This document shows positions 1 to 10,679 of a DNA stretch of 20,698 nt, piece by piece. The notes beneath the pieces are model-generated. The model searched no databases and had not been told where the DNA came from. It was given only the letters and a program-made list of their open reading frames with translations. Positions within the stretch are counted from its first letter, which is position 1. Every line of letters begins with the position of its first letter. Both the position numbers and the translations under genes were made by a program. The stretch comes from Actinomortierella ambigua (Eukaryota > Mortierellomycota > Mortierellomycetes > Mortierellales > Mortierellaceae), in the NCBI GenBank assembly GCA_016098155.1, contig JAAAJB010000084.1:1-20698 (forward strand), in the 5' to 3' direction.

Positions 1-51
<51 letters not shown>
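1..51. repeat. (GA)n microsatellite at window edge
   Basis: Uninterrupted GA dinucleotide repeat from the first base, so its left border is not seen. It is followed by a CT-rich stretch to about base 80. In this window GA-rich plus-strand blocks lie just upstream of minus-strand genes (see 5395-5475 and 13440-13555). This one may therefore mark the leader of a minus-strand gene lying to the left, but that is inference only. Confidence 0.9.
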
Positions 52-52
<1 letters not shown>

Positions 53-715
53 AGATTTGTCTCCCTCTCCCTCCCTCTTCCAGTAAAGGGCAACTGACAC
101 ACCATCTCCAAATTTGGCGCAACCTACAGGAGGTCCTAAATCATTCGAAAAAGCTATTCTTGGCCCCTGACCAAAAACGTCAAAAACTCGGTGTCAAGGA
201 CCATTCAACGGAAAATTGTCGTGGGGTGCAACATTCTAACTGTTCTCGAGACCAGCATTCAGCCCTTTACCTATACAATTTTCAGGGGATGGAGAGGAAG
301 GCTTTGACACTTGCACGCCTTTCACACAAGAGTTTTTCCTCAGGAAATGCACGTCATAGTCCAACACTTTTTATCATCTTCCTTATCACTGAAGGCTAAC
401 TACCTTACGAGGGTGGCTCATATCTGCGGCCAGTCTCAGCCTTCATCGCGGGGTGACCAGCGTACCATAGTTGCGCACCAAGACTCCACACATGCAGTGA
501 CTTGTCCGATGGATCTACGGCATTGAACACCCCCTTCCTCAAAAAAAAATCGTAAGGCAGTCTGATACTATACTAATCTTTTTTTTTTCATCTCCAGGAT
601 CGTCTATCCCAACTTTTAATGATCTAAAAAAGGTCTTTAGGGTAGGGTGGGTGGGTTGGTGGGAATGAATATTATAATAATACTTAAAAAAAAAAAAAAA
701 GGGGAGTTTTCAGAA
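52..715. other. Intergenic stretch, no convincing gene
   Basis: Short open frames exist here on the plus strand, but their translations have no recognisable domain and no coding-like composition. The stretch holds a possible splice acceptor near 597 with a perfect TACTAAT branch-point word at 571-577, and G-tracts at 640-663. Two A/T homopolymer runs (541-549 and 686-700) fit untranslated DNA. The right part must include the 3' UTR of the minus-strand 5-phosphatase gene. No AATAAA signal was seen on the minus strand just past its stop codon. Confidence 0.5.
640..663 (+). other. G-quadruplex motif in 3' flank
   Basis: Four GGG tracts separated by loops of 2, 1 and 1 bases (640-655), followed by further G-runs to 663. 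Short loops of this kind are known to favour a very stable parallel quadruplex. The G-rich strand is opposite to the 5-phosphatase transcript, so the structure would form in DNA or in an antisense RNA, not in that mRNA. Confidence 0.6.
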
Positions 716-3700
716 CTATGCTCTTCCTCCAAGGATCTGAACGACGCGGGACAGGTCTCCACCCTCACGGTCCAGGATCTGCTCAATACCATTCTCCGTC
801 CATCCCCACGACCGCAGCCAGGCCAGCTTCTTGATCCGAACCTCCCTCTCCTGGATTTTGAGCCAGCCCTCGCGGACCTGCTTCTCAATCACCCGGCGCT
901 GGGACTCATCGATTCGCTTCACAGAGACAATGAACCCTCCACTGATAGGCCGATGGTCGGATACGCGCACCTCGCACCGTCGGTAAAACAGCTGGCGGAT
1001 ATGTCGACCCCGCCATAGGATACGATCGCACCACGCAGGCGTACGGTGCTTCGCCGAAGTGTCGTATACATCCGTGTCCGGGTCGTACTTGTACGTCGGC
1101 GCAAACAACAGCTCCGCCTCCTGGAACGCGCGCAACGCAAACTGCGGGTTGCGGACGCGCTGCTGCAACAGCTGGTCGTTGGCCTGCAACACGGACCAGT
1201 TTTGATTGTTGACTTGCTCCACCGTCTCCTTGTACTTGAGATCAATCCGGTAGTTTAGGTCGCCGGACAGAAAACAGATTTCGTGATCCATCGCCAGTGT
1301 GCCATCGCCAAACCAAAACACCTCTGGGTGGATAATCTCGTTCGACATGACTGGGTTGGGGTGACAAAGCTTCTTCAGAATGTTGGCCGCGTCCGTGTTA
1401 CGTTGTCGTGTATGGGATTGACCTGCTGCCAAGTGGCAGTTGACAAATGAGATCGAGCTGTCGTCGATAATCAGTCTCGTGGCGATTCCTCCCTAATTCG
1501 TCACGATAAGTGAAGGAAACGAAATTAGAAAGAAAAAAAAACCAAACCAAAACAAAAAAATTAGGCTTATTGCGTTGTCTGAGAGCAATTTGAGAAAGTT
1601 TGCGACAAATTACGAAACCCGTGTATCATACCTTGTTGCCATGATATCCCTTGAGACCGGTCTTGACCATGTCGACATGAGTCCAGTCGCTACGAACGTT
1701 TTCCCACTCCTCGAGACGTACAAAAACACAACTGAACAGGCCGACAAGATTCGAACACTCAAGCAGCTTGTACTGAACGCCTTGGCTAGCATACAGCTCT
1801 CGGATCCTGTTTGTAATGTGGACTTGCCATCGACGGTACTGCTTGGAAATAGTCTCTGTCTCAGCCTTCTTCGATCCCTTCAAGAGCGATTCTAGAGTTT
1901 ATCGATAAGAGGAAAGAGTTAAAAAGTGTTCAGGCTCTCCAACCTTCAATTGGCTGAAAAAGGAGCTTTCGATCCACAGCAGCGCACAAAAAAAAACTCC
2001 TTACTCGCAGTCATCTTCTTGCTTTCAAGGTCGACAATCTCCTGGAAGCCGACACTGATGATATCCGGGGGCCCATGTCCTTCGCCGTTCATGCCTGTGA
2101 GCCACTGGTCAAAAAGCCTGGCATCTGCACCTCCGTTCTTTTGCTGAGCAGCTGGTTTGGATGCGTCAATGTTCCATGAGCATATCAAGATCTTGAGATC
2201 TCTGTATTGGCAGTACTCTTTGCTTCGGTCGACCATACCCTTGGCTAAAAGATATGAAACATGAAATAAAGAAAGAAAGACGAGGCAAAATTAGGGACGA
2301 CCGTTCGCCTAGTAGCCAAATCATCACTTTCTTCGCTTGTCCTCGATAGTGAAAAAGTACACTTACTCTGGCGATCTTTGCTCATGAGTCCATCCCAGAT
2401 ACGGATCTCGCCGTTTTCAGCACAGCTGCCAACCTGGTGTCGTCCTGAGAGGATCAGCCCCTCTTCATCCAGCTGGAGGTTAGTGACACCCGAATCCCTG
2501 TGCGCCTGCCAATCCTTAATCACCAACGGCGTTTCGGGTCGAAGGTCAAGCACATAAATCTTGCCCGTCGCGAATCCGGCCCAGAGATACGATCCCACGC
2601 CCAGCAGGGACATTATCCGGTAAGCATGCACATTAATGACACGCACCATCTCGCGCGACTCGATCGACCACACCACCACCTTGCCATCCTCATGACCCGA
2701 AAAGACGAGTCCACTGCCGGCAATGGTCGCAATGCAAGTAAACGTTCCAATGCCAAAGGGTAGATCCATCGACACAGGCGTGAATTTGGGCCGCCCTCCA
2801 TCCAAGGGGATATGGTGCACAAAGATCTTGGCCCCATCCGAGATCCACAACTGGTCCAGTACCGCGGCCGCACACACCGGCTTCGCCGTCGTCATAAGCG
2901 ACAGCTGCGGAGACCCCAGGGTCGGTCGCCCCAGCATCCCATCTTCGGGCCACACATTGATCGTGCCAGACTCATCCAACGTCCAGACATGAGTCTTTGA
3001 TCGAAGGATGTTGAGGATGACAAACCCTTTATGGGCCGTCTTCTTCTTCTCGACCACTTCTTTGCTCCGCGTGTCAATCACCTGCAACGACCCATCACTC
3101 GATCCAACCCAGAGAAAGTGGCCCATATCGCTCGGCCGCCGGCTCTGCGTGAACAAGACCGCCGTCGGCTTGACATCCTTTTCGTGACCGTACGACGAAA
3201 TGTTGTCGCCTGTAAACACTGAAAAGACTCGGATGTTGCTCGTCGCCGTCGCCACCTGCTCATTCGAGATCGAGAAGGAGCGTACGCCATGCGACTTTTG
3301 TTGAATATCCTGGATGCCATGCACGTCTGCAAACAGTGGCAGTCGTCGGTTCGAGCGCGAATAGTCTGGGAACACGCCGTCCGAAGGTGAGGACCCCGCG
3401 ATAGGGGCCATGGTTCGCGCGCCTTGAGTGGAGGTCTCCTGGGGCTGCTCCTGCTCCTGCATAGCAACGGTCGGATCCTGCGCTGTTGTCCTAGGTTTCC
3501 GGCGAATGGAGGGCTTTGGAGGCAATGCTGGAGCGACATTGACATCACTGGTTACAGCCATCGTGTGAGCGGGCTGCACGTGGGTCGTCGGTGGATGTTG
3601 CGTCTTCAATGTGGGTGTCGACCGAGAGGGCAAGGATGGTGGGGTATCTGGCATGAATGTCCTTGCCCGAATCGGGCGTGGTGCTGGAATGGGCGAAGAC

Positions 3701-5349
3701 TCTACAGAAGCTGTTGTAAAAGGATTATGGTTTCCTCGTGAGGGTAAAGGAGGCGGCGGCACGTTCATGTCTTCATCAAAGGCATCCGAATCTGCCGACT
3801 CCAAGTCGGAATCGGCTGATGCTGTCGAGTCCGAGTCCGACACTGCATCGGATAGATCCATGGCGGACATGGCTCTTGTTGGTACTGGGAGTGTTGCAGG
3901 TGGGGCACCATAGGATGAGGACGAGACTGGGTGTGCTGCCGATGTTGAAATGGAAAAGACGCGCTTGGGTGCCTGTGGTGCCAATCCTGCTCCAGGGTCG
4001 TGCGAGTGCGACGTTGGTGATGTGATGTTCCTGAGCCGCGCACTGCTCGCGCCTACCGACATGCCAGCGAGCGGCACGCCTACACCTGGAGGTTGGCTGT
4101 GTTCCTGTTTGATCCCAAGACCTGGCGCAGGTGCTTCACCAGACGCACCAAACAAAGGCGATGGTCCTCGGGGCGGCGGCAGTGGAGGATGATAGTGCTG
4201 GGGGTGTGGCGTCGAGTGTGGCGAGGTGAACTGGACGCTTGCACGCCTTGGTGGAGGTGGAGTAGGGATATTGGGCGATGCACAGGACAGAGATGCTGCT
4301 GGGCTCGAAAAGGGCTGCATGCTGACATGACGTTGCGAGCGTGTTGTTGAGCCAATGGAGACCGGCTGAGCAGGATGGTGGCCTGCAAGCGGCGACCTTG
4401 ATCGTGGCGGTGGAGGAACAGAGGGCTGTGCAGGCCCATCAAACGAGGTGGCTGCAGCACGGATGATGCTGGGGCTGTTGGGTATCGATGTCGACATGCT
4501 AAAGGAAGGTGACACTGGATTGGAAAGGGACGTTGCATTTGCAGCAGGCGAAGCAGCTGCTGACGGCACTGAGGGGACTGGAGACTGTGTGGGTGTAGAG
4601 GATGATAGCAGACGAGCGCTGAGTAGCGAGGACTGTGGACGCGGTGCAAACGATGGTGACGTGGAGCGATGTGGAGGAGGAGGTGGTGCATGGGTATTGG
4701 GATGCTGCTGTTGCTGCTGCTGCAGTTGTTGTTGCCGCTGAGAGGTCCTGTGGTCCTGCTGGATATGATTAGAGTCTGCAAAGGGATCATCCACGCTGTC
4801 ACTGCTGGCGCTCAAGGGACCGGGTGTCGTTGGCGGGAAAGTCGTTGAGGCAGACGGGCGAAGAAAGCTCAGCGGCCGAGGATGTGCTGGTGAGGGTGAG
4901 GAGGTGTTTACATGGGAGGAATGTCCAAATGTCGCCGAGTGGACCGCGGCTGGCGACGAGGCTATACTTGGAGGTGCCGAGACATGATGCTGCTGGTGGG
5001 GATGCATGGCATTGTGAACAGCGCTTTGACGAGGCAGCGAGTTGGGTGGCAAATGTGGAGGAACTGATGGAACACCAGCACCGGCACCAGCGATAACTGC
5101 CGGCTTGCGCGGTGGTGGGCCTGGCGACGAGAGTGCGGATGGTTTTGGCGGAGGGGAAGGCGGGCGACGCGCATTTGGATGGGCAGTATTAGCGTTGAGA
5201 GCACCCATGGCAGGACTGGCACCACCAGGCGCTGCAGGGACCAGCACAGCGGAGCGACGCGCAGGTGGGATGGGAGGAGCCGCGGTCAGCGATCTCGGAG
5301 GAGGAGGATGTGGATGCATGGGAGGATTAGGGGATGGAGACCGGCCCAT
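716..5349 (-). CDS. WD40 and inositol-polyphosphate 5-phosphatase fusion protein
   Basis: Spliced model of 1419 aa, exons 5349-2367, 2244-2005, 1891-1632 and 1492-716. Donors are GTAAGT, GTAAGG and GTATGA, all acceptors end in AG, and joined frames restore conserved motifs. Residues 1-650 are a disordered Pro/Ser/His-rich region with many PPPP and PxxP runs. About 680-990 form a WD40 propeller with repeats such as SGHEDGKVVVW and NGEIRIWD. The catalytic domain starts near 1005 with CSWNID and continues with GFQEIVDLESKK, NCHLAAG, GDLNYRID, PAWCDRI and SDHRP. These are the hallmark magnesium-binding and phosphate-binding motifs of 5-phosphatases, which remove the 5-phosphate from phosphoinositides or inositol phosphates. 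There is no SAC1 domain, so it is not a synaptojanin; the architecture resembles plant WD40 5-phosphatases. Residues about 1380-1419 look UBA-like. The start is the first ATG of the open frame. Exact substrate is unknown. Confidence 0.9.
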
Positions 5350-6028
5350 TGGGCGACAGGAAGGATGCGGGCGAGTATGTATGTGTGAGGCAAGGAAAGA
5401 GAGAAAGGGAGAGAGAAGAGAGAGAGAGAGAGAGAGAAAATACGTGGAAAGAGAAAGAGAGAGAGAAAGACAAATATGACAGGGCGCACAGTGATGGTGG
5501 AAAAAAGGCTAAAAAAAAAAGAGACAGAGAAGAGAGCAGGGCCTGAACAAAGTGGCTGAAAGTACAAGAACAGGGAAAGGCCCAATCAGCTCTGATGGTC
5601 ACCACTGATTTTATTGAATCAGTCTCTGTGGAGGAGGGGCGCAAACAATCCACCACTGCCGCTTCACCTCTGTACATACACTTTTTCCCTCTTTCACTCG
5701 CTTCGCTTCTCTCATTCTCTCTCATTTACCGTACTCTCACAGCACTCACCCACTCACTCACTCGCTCGCAATCTCTTACTCGCTTATATACCACTTCTCA
5801 CTCTCTTTCCGTACTCTCGTCTCTCCCCTCGTTCCTCCTACACACACATTCTTACATTTGTCCCCTTCCCCTCCCACCGTGCCTTTCATCCCACCCTTGT
5901 CCTTCTCTCTCTGGCTCATTCAAGGCAGCCTTTTACACCCCCCTCCCCACCTCACCCCTTTCACTCACCTCTTGTCCTCCCCTCTTCTGATCCCTCCCGT
6001 CACTGACCTTTTCCTTCATTCATTGCAG
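5350..6028. promoter_or_regulatory. Divergent promoter and leader region, CT/GA-rich
   Basis: This region separates the minus-strand 5-phosphatase from the plus-strand F-box gene and must hold both 5' ends. Bases 5395-5475 are (GA)-rich, so CT-rich on the sense strand of the left gene. Bases 5690-5990 are CT-rich on the sense strand of the right gene. The end, 6001-6028, reads as a splice acceptor: CACTGAC branch-like word, pyrimidine tract, TTGCAG. Short open frames in the CT-rich part encode only low-complexity Ser/Leu/Pro and are not believed. No TATA box is obvious. Confidence 0.55.
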
Positions 6029-9000
6029 CATTGGGATTCATTCTCTCCTGCCACCTTCCTCCTAACTCTCAAAAACTGGCGTACCACCACCGTCACCACC
6101 TGGCCGCTGCGCGGCTATCCGCGCTTGAACATGGCACAACTCCCCCTACCCAAGTCGCCTCGCAAACGGTGGAGGGCCTCGGGGCGCATGCCAACGAGGA
6201 CGCCACTGCCCCCTCTTCCTCCTCCTCCTCTTCGTCTTCCTTCAACTCTTCACCGCACGGTGCCATCCTCGCGGCCTTCTCGGCCATGGGGGATAAACAG
6301 CGTCGACTGCTTCTTCAGGATCTCGTCATAGCGTGCTCAACATCTCAACTCACGTTCCTCACCAATGTGATCGCGCCATGGCTAAAGCGCGACTTCTTCA
6401 AGGATCTCCCGCTTGAGCTGTCGCATCACATTCTGACGTTTATCCATGACCCTTTCACTCTAACCCGTATTGCACTTGTCTCGAAGCATTGGCACCAGCT
6501 TATCCAGAATGCCGACTGGGTATGGCGGCGACAATGTATCGACGCCTTTGCCTACTCGTCCTGCTGGAGCCTACCTTTCCGCCCACCACCCTCGCCAGAT
6601 GAGAGTGAAGGTAGTGCGCTCGAAGAAAGCGACAGCGATAGCGATAGTACCATCGAACAGGCAGCGCCTGTTGACGGCCGGATAAAGCCGAGGGTTTCTG
6701 TGCCGCCTGTTCGTGCTGGTCCTGATGTTTCTGCACCTGTTGGCTCTGGTGCTCACCATGCGGCGGTTTCTGACCATGAATGGTCTGATGCTTGGGCCAC
6801 CTCGCCGAACGCCAATAATGGTAGCCCGTTGTTTCTTCCGTCTCACCAACCACAACAACTGCTCTACCAGCGACAACAACAACAACAACAACAACAACTG
6901 CAGCAACAGCAGCAACATCAGCAGCAAATCGCCCACCACCATCATCACCCACATCAATATCGGCAGCATCAACCCTCTCAATCAGTCCATCCGCACTATC
7001 GTCACTCGCTTCCCCATCTGCACCATCCCCACCTCGTTACTGCAGCCTTTGGTGGCTCTGCAAATGATGGGCCATCGTCGTCCTCCATTACAACCGCTGC
7101 AGGTATTAGTGCCAAACTAAGCAACGTTCCAGGCACCGCGAGGCTATCCGTCTCCCTGACCTCTCCTTCCGTCGCAGACTCTAGCAACAGCAGCAGTATT
7201 ACGCCTTCTCCTGCATCTCTCTCGTCTCCCTCATCCAGTCCATTGTCACTGACTGCAACTGCTGCTCCTCGCTCCGTGCCCAGATCCAATCTCCTTCGCT
7301 CACGTCCTCTCAGCACCTCGGCGCTAACTTTGCCCTCCTCTTATGCTGCCAGTATCTCATCATCGTCGCTGCCTTCCCATGGTGCACCTGCATCCTCCTT
7401 GGTCTCCCCCCCTGGCGCTTCGACACCAACCTCGATGCTTGTAAACAGTGTAGCAGCCTCGCGTGTCCTCTCCTCAATGCTGCTCTCCAATCAACGACAA
7501 TCACCTACCTTGGATTCCGGCTGTCCAACATCACCCACTGCTCAGACAAACGACCCCTTGACATCTTCTTCAGGCACCGTTCACCGACCTGCAATGACCA
7601 AGCAGCAGCATCGACCCTTGGATCGCATGGCCTCTGGCACTTTTCTTCGAGCTGCATATGCAGCAGCGGCTGCTGTATCCTCTGGCGCAGGATCGAGCTC
7701 CACACCCAACTCGCTGGCGCCATCTCCTTCAATGGGAAAGGAACAGAAACGTTTATCGTTTGACTGGACGGAAGGGCCAACTTACTTGTACCCAGGAGGC
7801 ATACTCCAACTTGGAGGAGGAGGAGGAGGATCCAGCACCACACCCGTGTCACGGCTGTCGTTTACTTTCCCCTCTACCTCCTGCCCGACGACAACAACAA
7901 CGATAACAACTGCAAATACGACTCCATTCACGTTATCACCTTCCTCGCCAAAGATTAAGACGTTGTCACCTATGCGAAACGGCAAGATGAAAACTGCAGC
8001 GTCGTCCTCCGCACCACACTCTGCCTCCTCAACAAATAAGCTGAAGCAAAGTAAAAAGTCCAAGAAGGCTCGAAGGAGGCGCAAGCAACCGCCTTCTGCG
8101 TTGTACAAGACTTTTTACAAGCGGCGGTATCTGATTGCCCGCAATTGGATTGAAGGCCGACATACCTATATGGCTCATACTATCCCGGAGGCTGGTGTGG
8201 TGACTTCACTGCAGTTTGACCATCATCACATCGTCGTTGGGTCCGAAGACGGTACCATCCACGTCTTTGACACCCGGTCTGGGATAGTCCTCCGGACTCT
8301 GGAAGGTCACGTCGACGGCGTCTGGGCCCTCGAGTTTGTCAAGGGTGTAGGTGATCATGGCGAAAAGATTCTCGTCTCGGGCGGATGTGACCGGTAAGAC
8401 CCCCTCTTCTTCCTCTCCCCTTGTCACCAACGCTTTGTCGCTATCAGTTGAAATCTTATTGATAGCATTTATAATTGACCACCCGAAATTTTTCTTAATT
8501 ATTCCAATTTGAACTTTCCCCTTCTTACCATTCTCTTTCTTCGTCACACATCTCTGTATCTATCTCTTTTAGGGACGTGCGAGTATGGGATATCAATGAA
8601 GGAAAGTGCCTCCGCACCATGCAGGGCCACGAAGGCACGATCCGATGTCTGAGACTGCACACAAATCCACACAACGCGGACGACTTGATGGCGATTACAG
8701 GAGCACGCGATGCGACGCTTCGGGTGTGGGATGTCAAGACTGGTCAGACACGGTTTGTGCTTCGGGGGCATCAGGATTCAGTGCGCTGCATGGATGTCTA
8801 TGGGGATCGGGTCGTGTCAGGATCTTACGACTGCACAGCACGTGTATGGTCACTCGAGACAGGAGAGTGCCTGTTTACACTGGTAGGACATTATCAAAGG
8901 ATATACTCGATCGCCTTCAACGGCCAGTACATTGTGACGGGCTCATTGGATTCCACGTGTAGGGTATGGTCGGCCGAAACTGGGCAACGACTGGCGACCT

Positions 9001-10328
9001 TGCAAGGCCACGTACAGCTGGTGGGACAGTTGCATCTATCGGACCAAGGCGAGGTCATGAACAACAATTTGAAGAAGCACTTGGGAATCGCGCAAACCAC
9101 CGCCACCACCAACGCTGCAACACCTTCGTCGGCAGCTTCTCCAGCAGGCGCCTCGACGACGACCCACCACCACGCCTCAGCCACACCATCAACTCCCACG
9201 ACGACGAGCACGGCCATGATGGCCTCGGCAACGACCCCGTCAACGGGTGGTAGTGGACTGATTACGGGTGGTGGCGATGGGATGGTGCATGTGTGGGACG
9301 TGGAAGCGATACAACGACGGTTCCAGATCCAAGCGCACGATCAGTCGGTGACGAGTCTTTGTGCCGATGCCAACCGGATTGTGACGGGCGGCAATGATGG
9401 AGCGGTCAAGGTCTGGGATCGAGCGACGGGCAAGTTTCAAAGGCAGCTGACCAAGACGGATGGGCCGATTTGGCGGGTGGCCATGTGTGAAGAGCGCGTT
9501 GTGATTTGCATGCAGAAGCAAGGCAAGACGTCGATGGAGGTCATGTGCTTTGATCTGTCCAAGGAGGAGGAGGAGCCCACGGAAGGGGAGCGAGAGGATG
9601 GTAGCGCGCGTGACAGTGGCAAACCCGCGGACGAAAATGAGGGAAAAGATGGAGCTCGTAAGGACAAGGGTGGGCGAAGGCGCGAGCTGGACGAGGAGGA
9701 GGACGAAGAAGAAGAAGATGCTGAAGAAGACGACGACGAAGTGGGGGATAATGAGTACAATTCATGTGATGACGAGAATGGTCATCGCCGATACCCATAC
9801 TCATACGATCATCGTGAAGCCTATGCTGCAGGCCATCATCTCGATCACTTTTCGCAGCCTGATGAAGTAGAAGGCAATGATGTTGATGATGACGATGATC
9901 CCCCCTATCACCCTGAGAGTACTCAGCAGGACGAATATTATTACCAACAGCTACAATTACAACAACAGCAACAAGAACAACAACATCAGCAAGAAATAGC
10001 GCATCACCACTACTATCAGCTCCGGGCGATCCAAGCGGCGAAGGAATTTGGCGTCTACGAGGTTCAGGGCGCAGACCCACAACCGGATTACTTTCAGCTG
10101 CACCAACAGTTCCAGCATGAGCAGCAGCAACAGCACTTGGCTCGGCCTCGCCCGCGGCAGAGTCGGTCGTACCACCATCATCAGCACCCAAGCGGAAGTG
10201 GAGGAGGAGGAGGAGGAGGAGGAGGAGGAGTGGGGCAAAGAGCATCCTCCTCGCCATCGCTGTTGTCGCCTGCGCATCCACCGCGCCCGTCATCAGTGGC
10301 ATCCTCTTCAGCACATGGTGCTAGTTGA
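6029..10328 (+). CDS. F-box/WD40 protein, SCF substrate receptor of Cdc4/Fbw7 type
   Basis: Exons 6029-8393 and 8573-10328; intron donor GTAAGA, acceptor TTTTAG, joining CDR to DVRVW inside a WD repeat. The 5' end is unresolved. The frame is open from 6007 but has no ATG until 6286, and a good acceptor ends at 6028, so an upstream exon is likely; starting at 6286 gives 1287 aa. Counting from 6286, a helical segment precedes an F-box at about 36-85 (LPLELSHHILTF onward), which binds Skp1. A Ser/Gln/His-rich linker follows, then WD40 repeats at about 625-1030. Four consecutive repeats end in arginine before VW (VRVW, LRVW, ARVW, CRVW), as in the phosphodegron pocket of Cdc4/Fbw7. A Thr/Ser-rich insert (about 862-927) splits the propeller. 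The tail is acidic, then polyQ and polyG. Expected role: recruiting phosphorylated proteins for ubiquitination. Confidence 0.9.
6873..6930 (+). repeat. CAA/CAG tract encoding polyglutamine in F-box protein linker
   Basis: A run of CAA codons followed by mixed CAG/CAA codons encodes glutamine with few interruptions, leading into a His-rich stretch. It lies in the disordered linker between the F-box and the WD40 domain. Boundaries are approximate. The CAA/CAG mixture suggests selection at protein level or an old repeat. Confidence 0.75.
8394..8572 (+). other. Intron in F-box/WD40 gene
   Basis: 179 bp intron with donor GTAAGA and acceptor TTTTAG. Splicing turns CG|G into an arginine codon and avoids the TAA stop that begins at 8395. 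It is CT-rich near the 3' end. The joined protein reads smoothly through a WD repeat, which supports both borders. Confidence 0.9.
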
Positions 10329-10471
10329 GCGATTTCTATCATTTCTTACCCTCACTCTCTCTCTTCATCCTTTGTACATAGAAAATAACGGCCACTTCAA
10401 AAAAAATATCCTCAATTGTTTTTTGATCATTATTATTATTATTATTTTTGGGGGTTGGGTGAGCAGGGTGT
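10329..10471. terminator. Shared convergent 3' region with (ATT)n repeat
   Basis: Only 143 bp separate the stop codons of the F-box gene (plus) and the tetraspan gene (minus), so their 3' UTRs probably overlap. The stretch includes an ATT trinucleotide run at about 10429-10447, which reads as AAT repeats on the minus strand and could serve as an A-rich polyadenylation element there. No perfect AATAAA was seen on the plus strand. Confidence 0.45.
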
Positions 10472-10648
10472 CTAAAAGTCGCCTCGGTACTGAAGAGAGT
10501 TGAGGGACGTTCGGGACGAGTTGCGATCAAAGGGTGGTCGACTGGGTCGCCCGGTGCCGGCTCCTGCGCTGCGAGGGTGCTCAAGGGGAGAGTATTGGCC
10601 ACTGCCGCTGGCACCAGTTCTAGGCAGCAACGAGCTCCGCGGGCCTGA

Positions 10649-10679
<31 letters not shown>

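Noticed and set aside
1..51. Short-unit repeat as a possible CRISPR array
   Set aside because: It is a simple dinucleotide run with no spacers, in a eukaryotic sequence.
160..526. Two overlapping plus-strand open frames of 71-79 codons
   Set aside because: No domain, no conserved-looking motif, and no good start context; they are probably chance frames in non-coding DNA.
4080..4802. 240-codon minus-strand frame rich in His, Leu and Ser
   Set aside because: It is an alternative frame of the Pro/Ser-rich exon of the 5-phosphatase gene. Low-complexity repeats keep other frames open.
5595..6006. Ser/Leu/Pro-rich plus-strand frames of about 130 codons
   Set aside because: They arise from CT-repeat DNA in the promoter and leader region and have no protein-like features. 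None gives an ATG and a GT donor in the right phase for the acceptor at 6028.
9541..10314. 257-codon minus-strand frame with hydrophobic runs
   Set aside because: It is antisense to the acidic/polyQ tail of the F-box protein. The Leu runs are reverse complements of CAG and GGA repeats.
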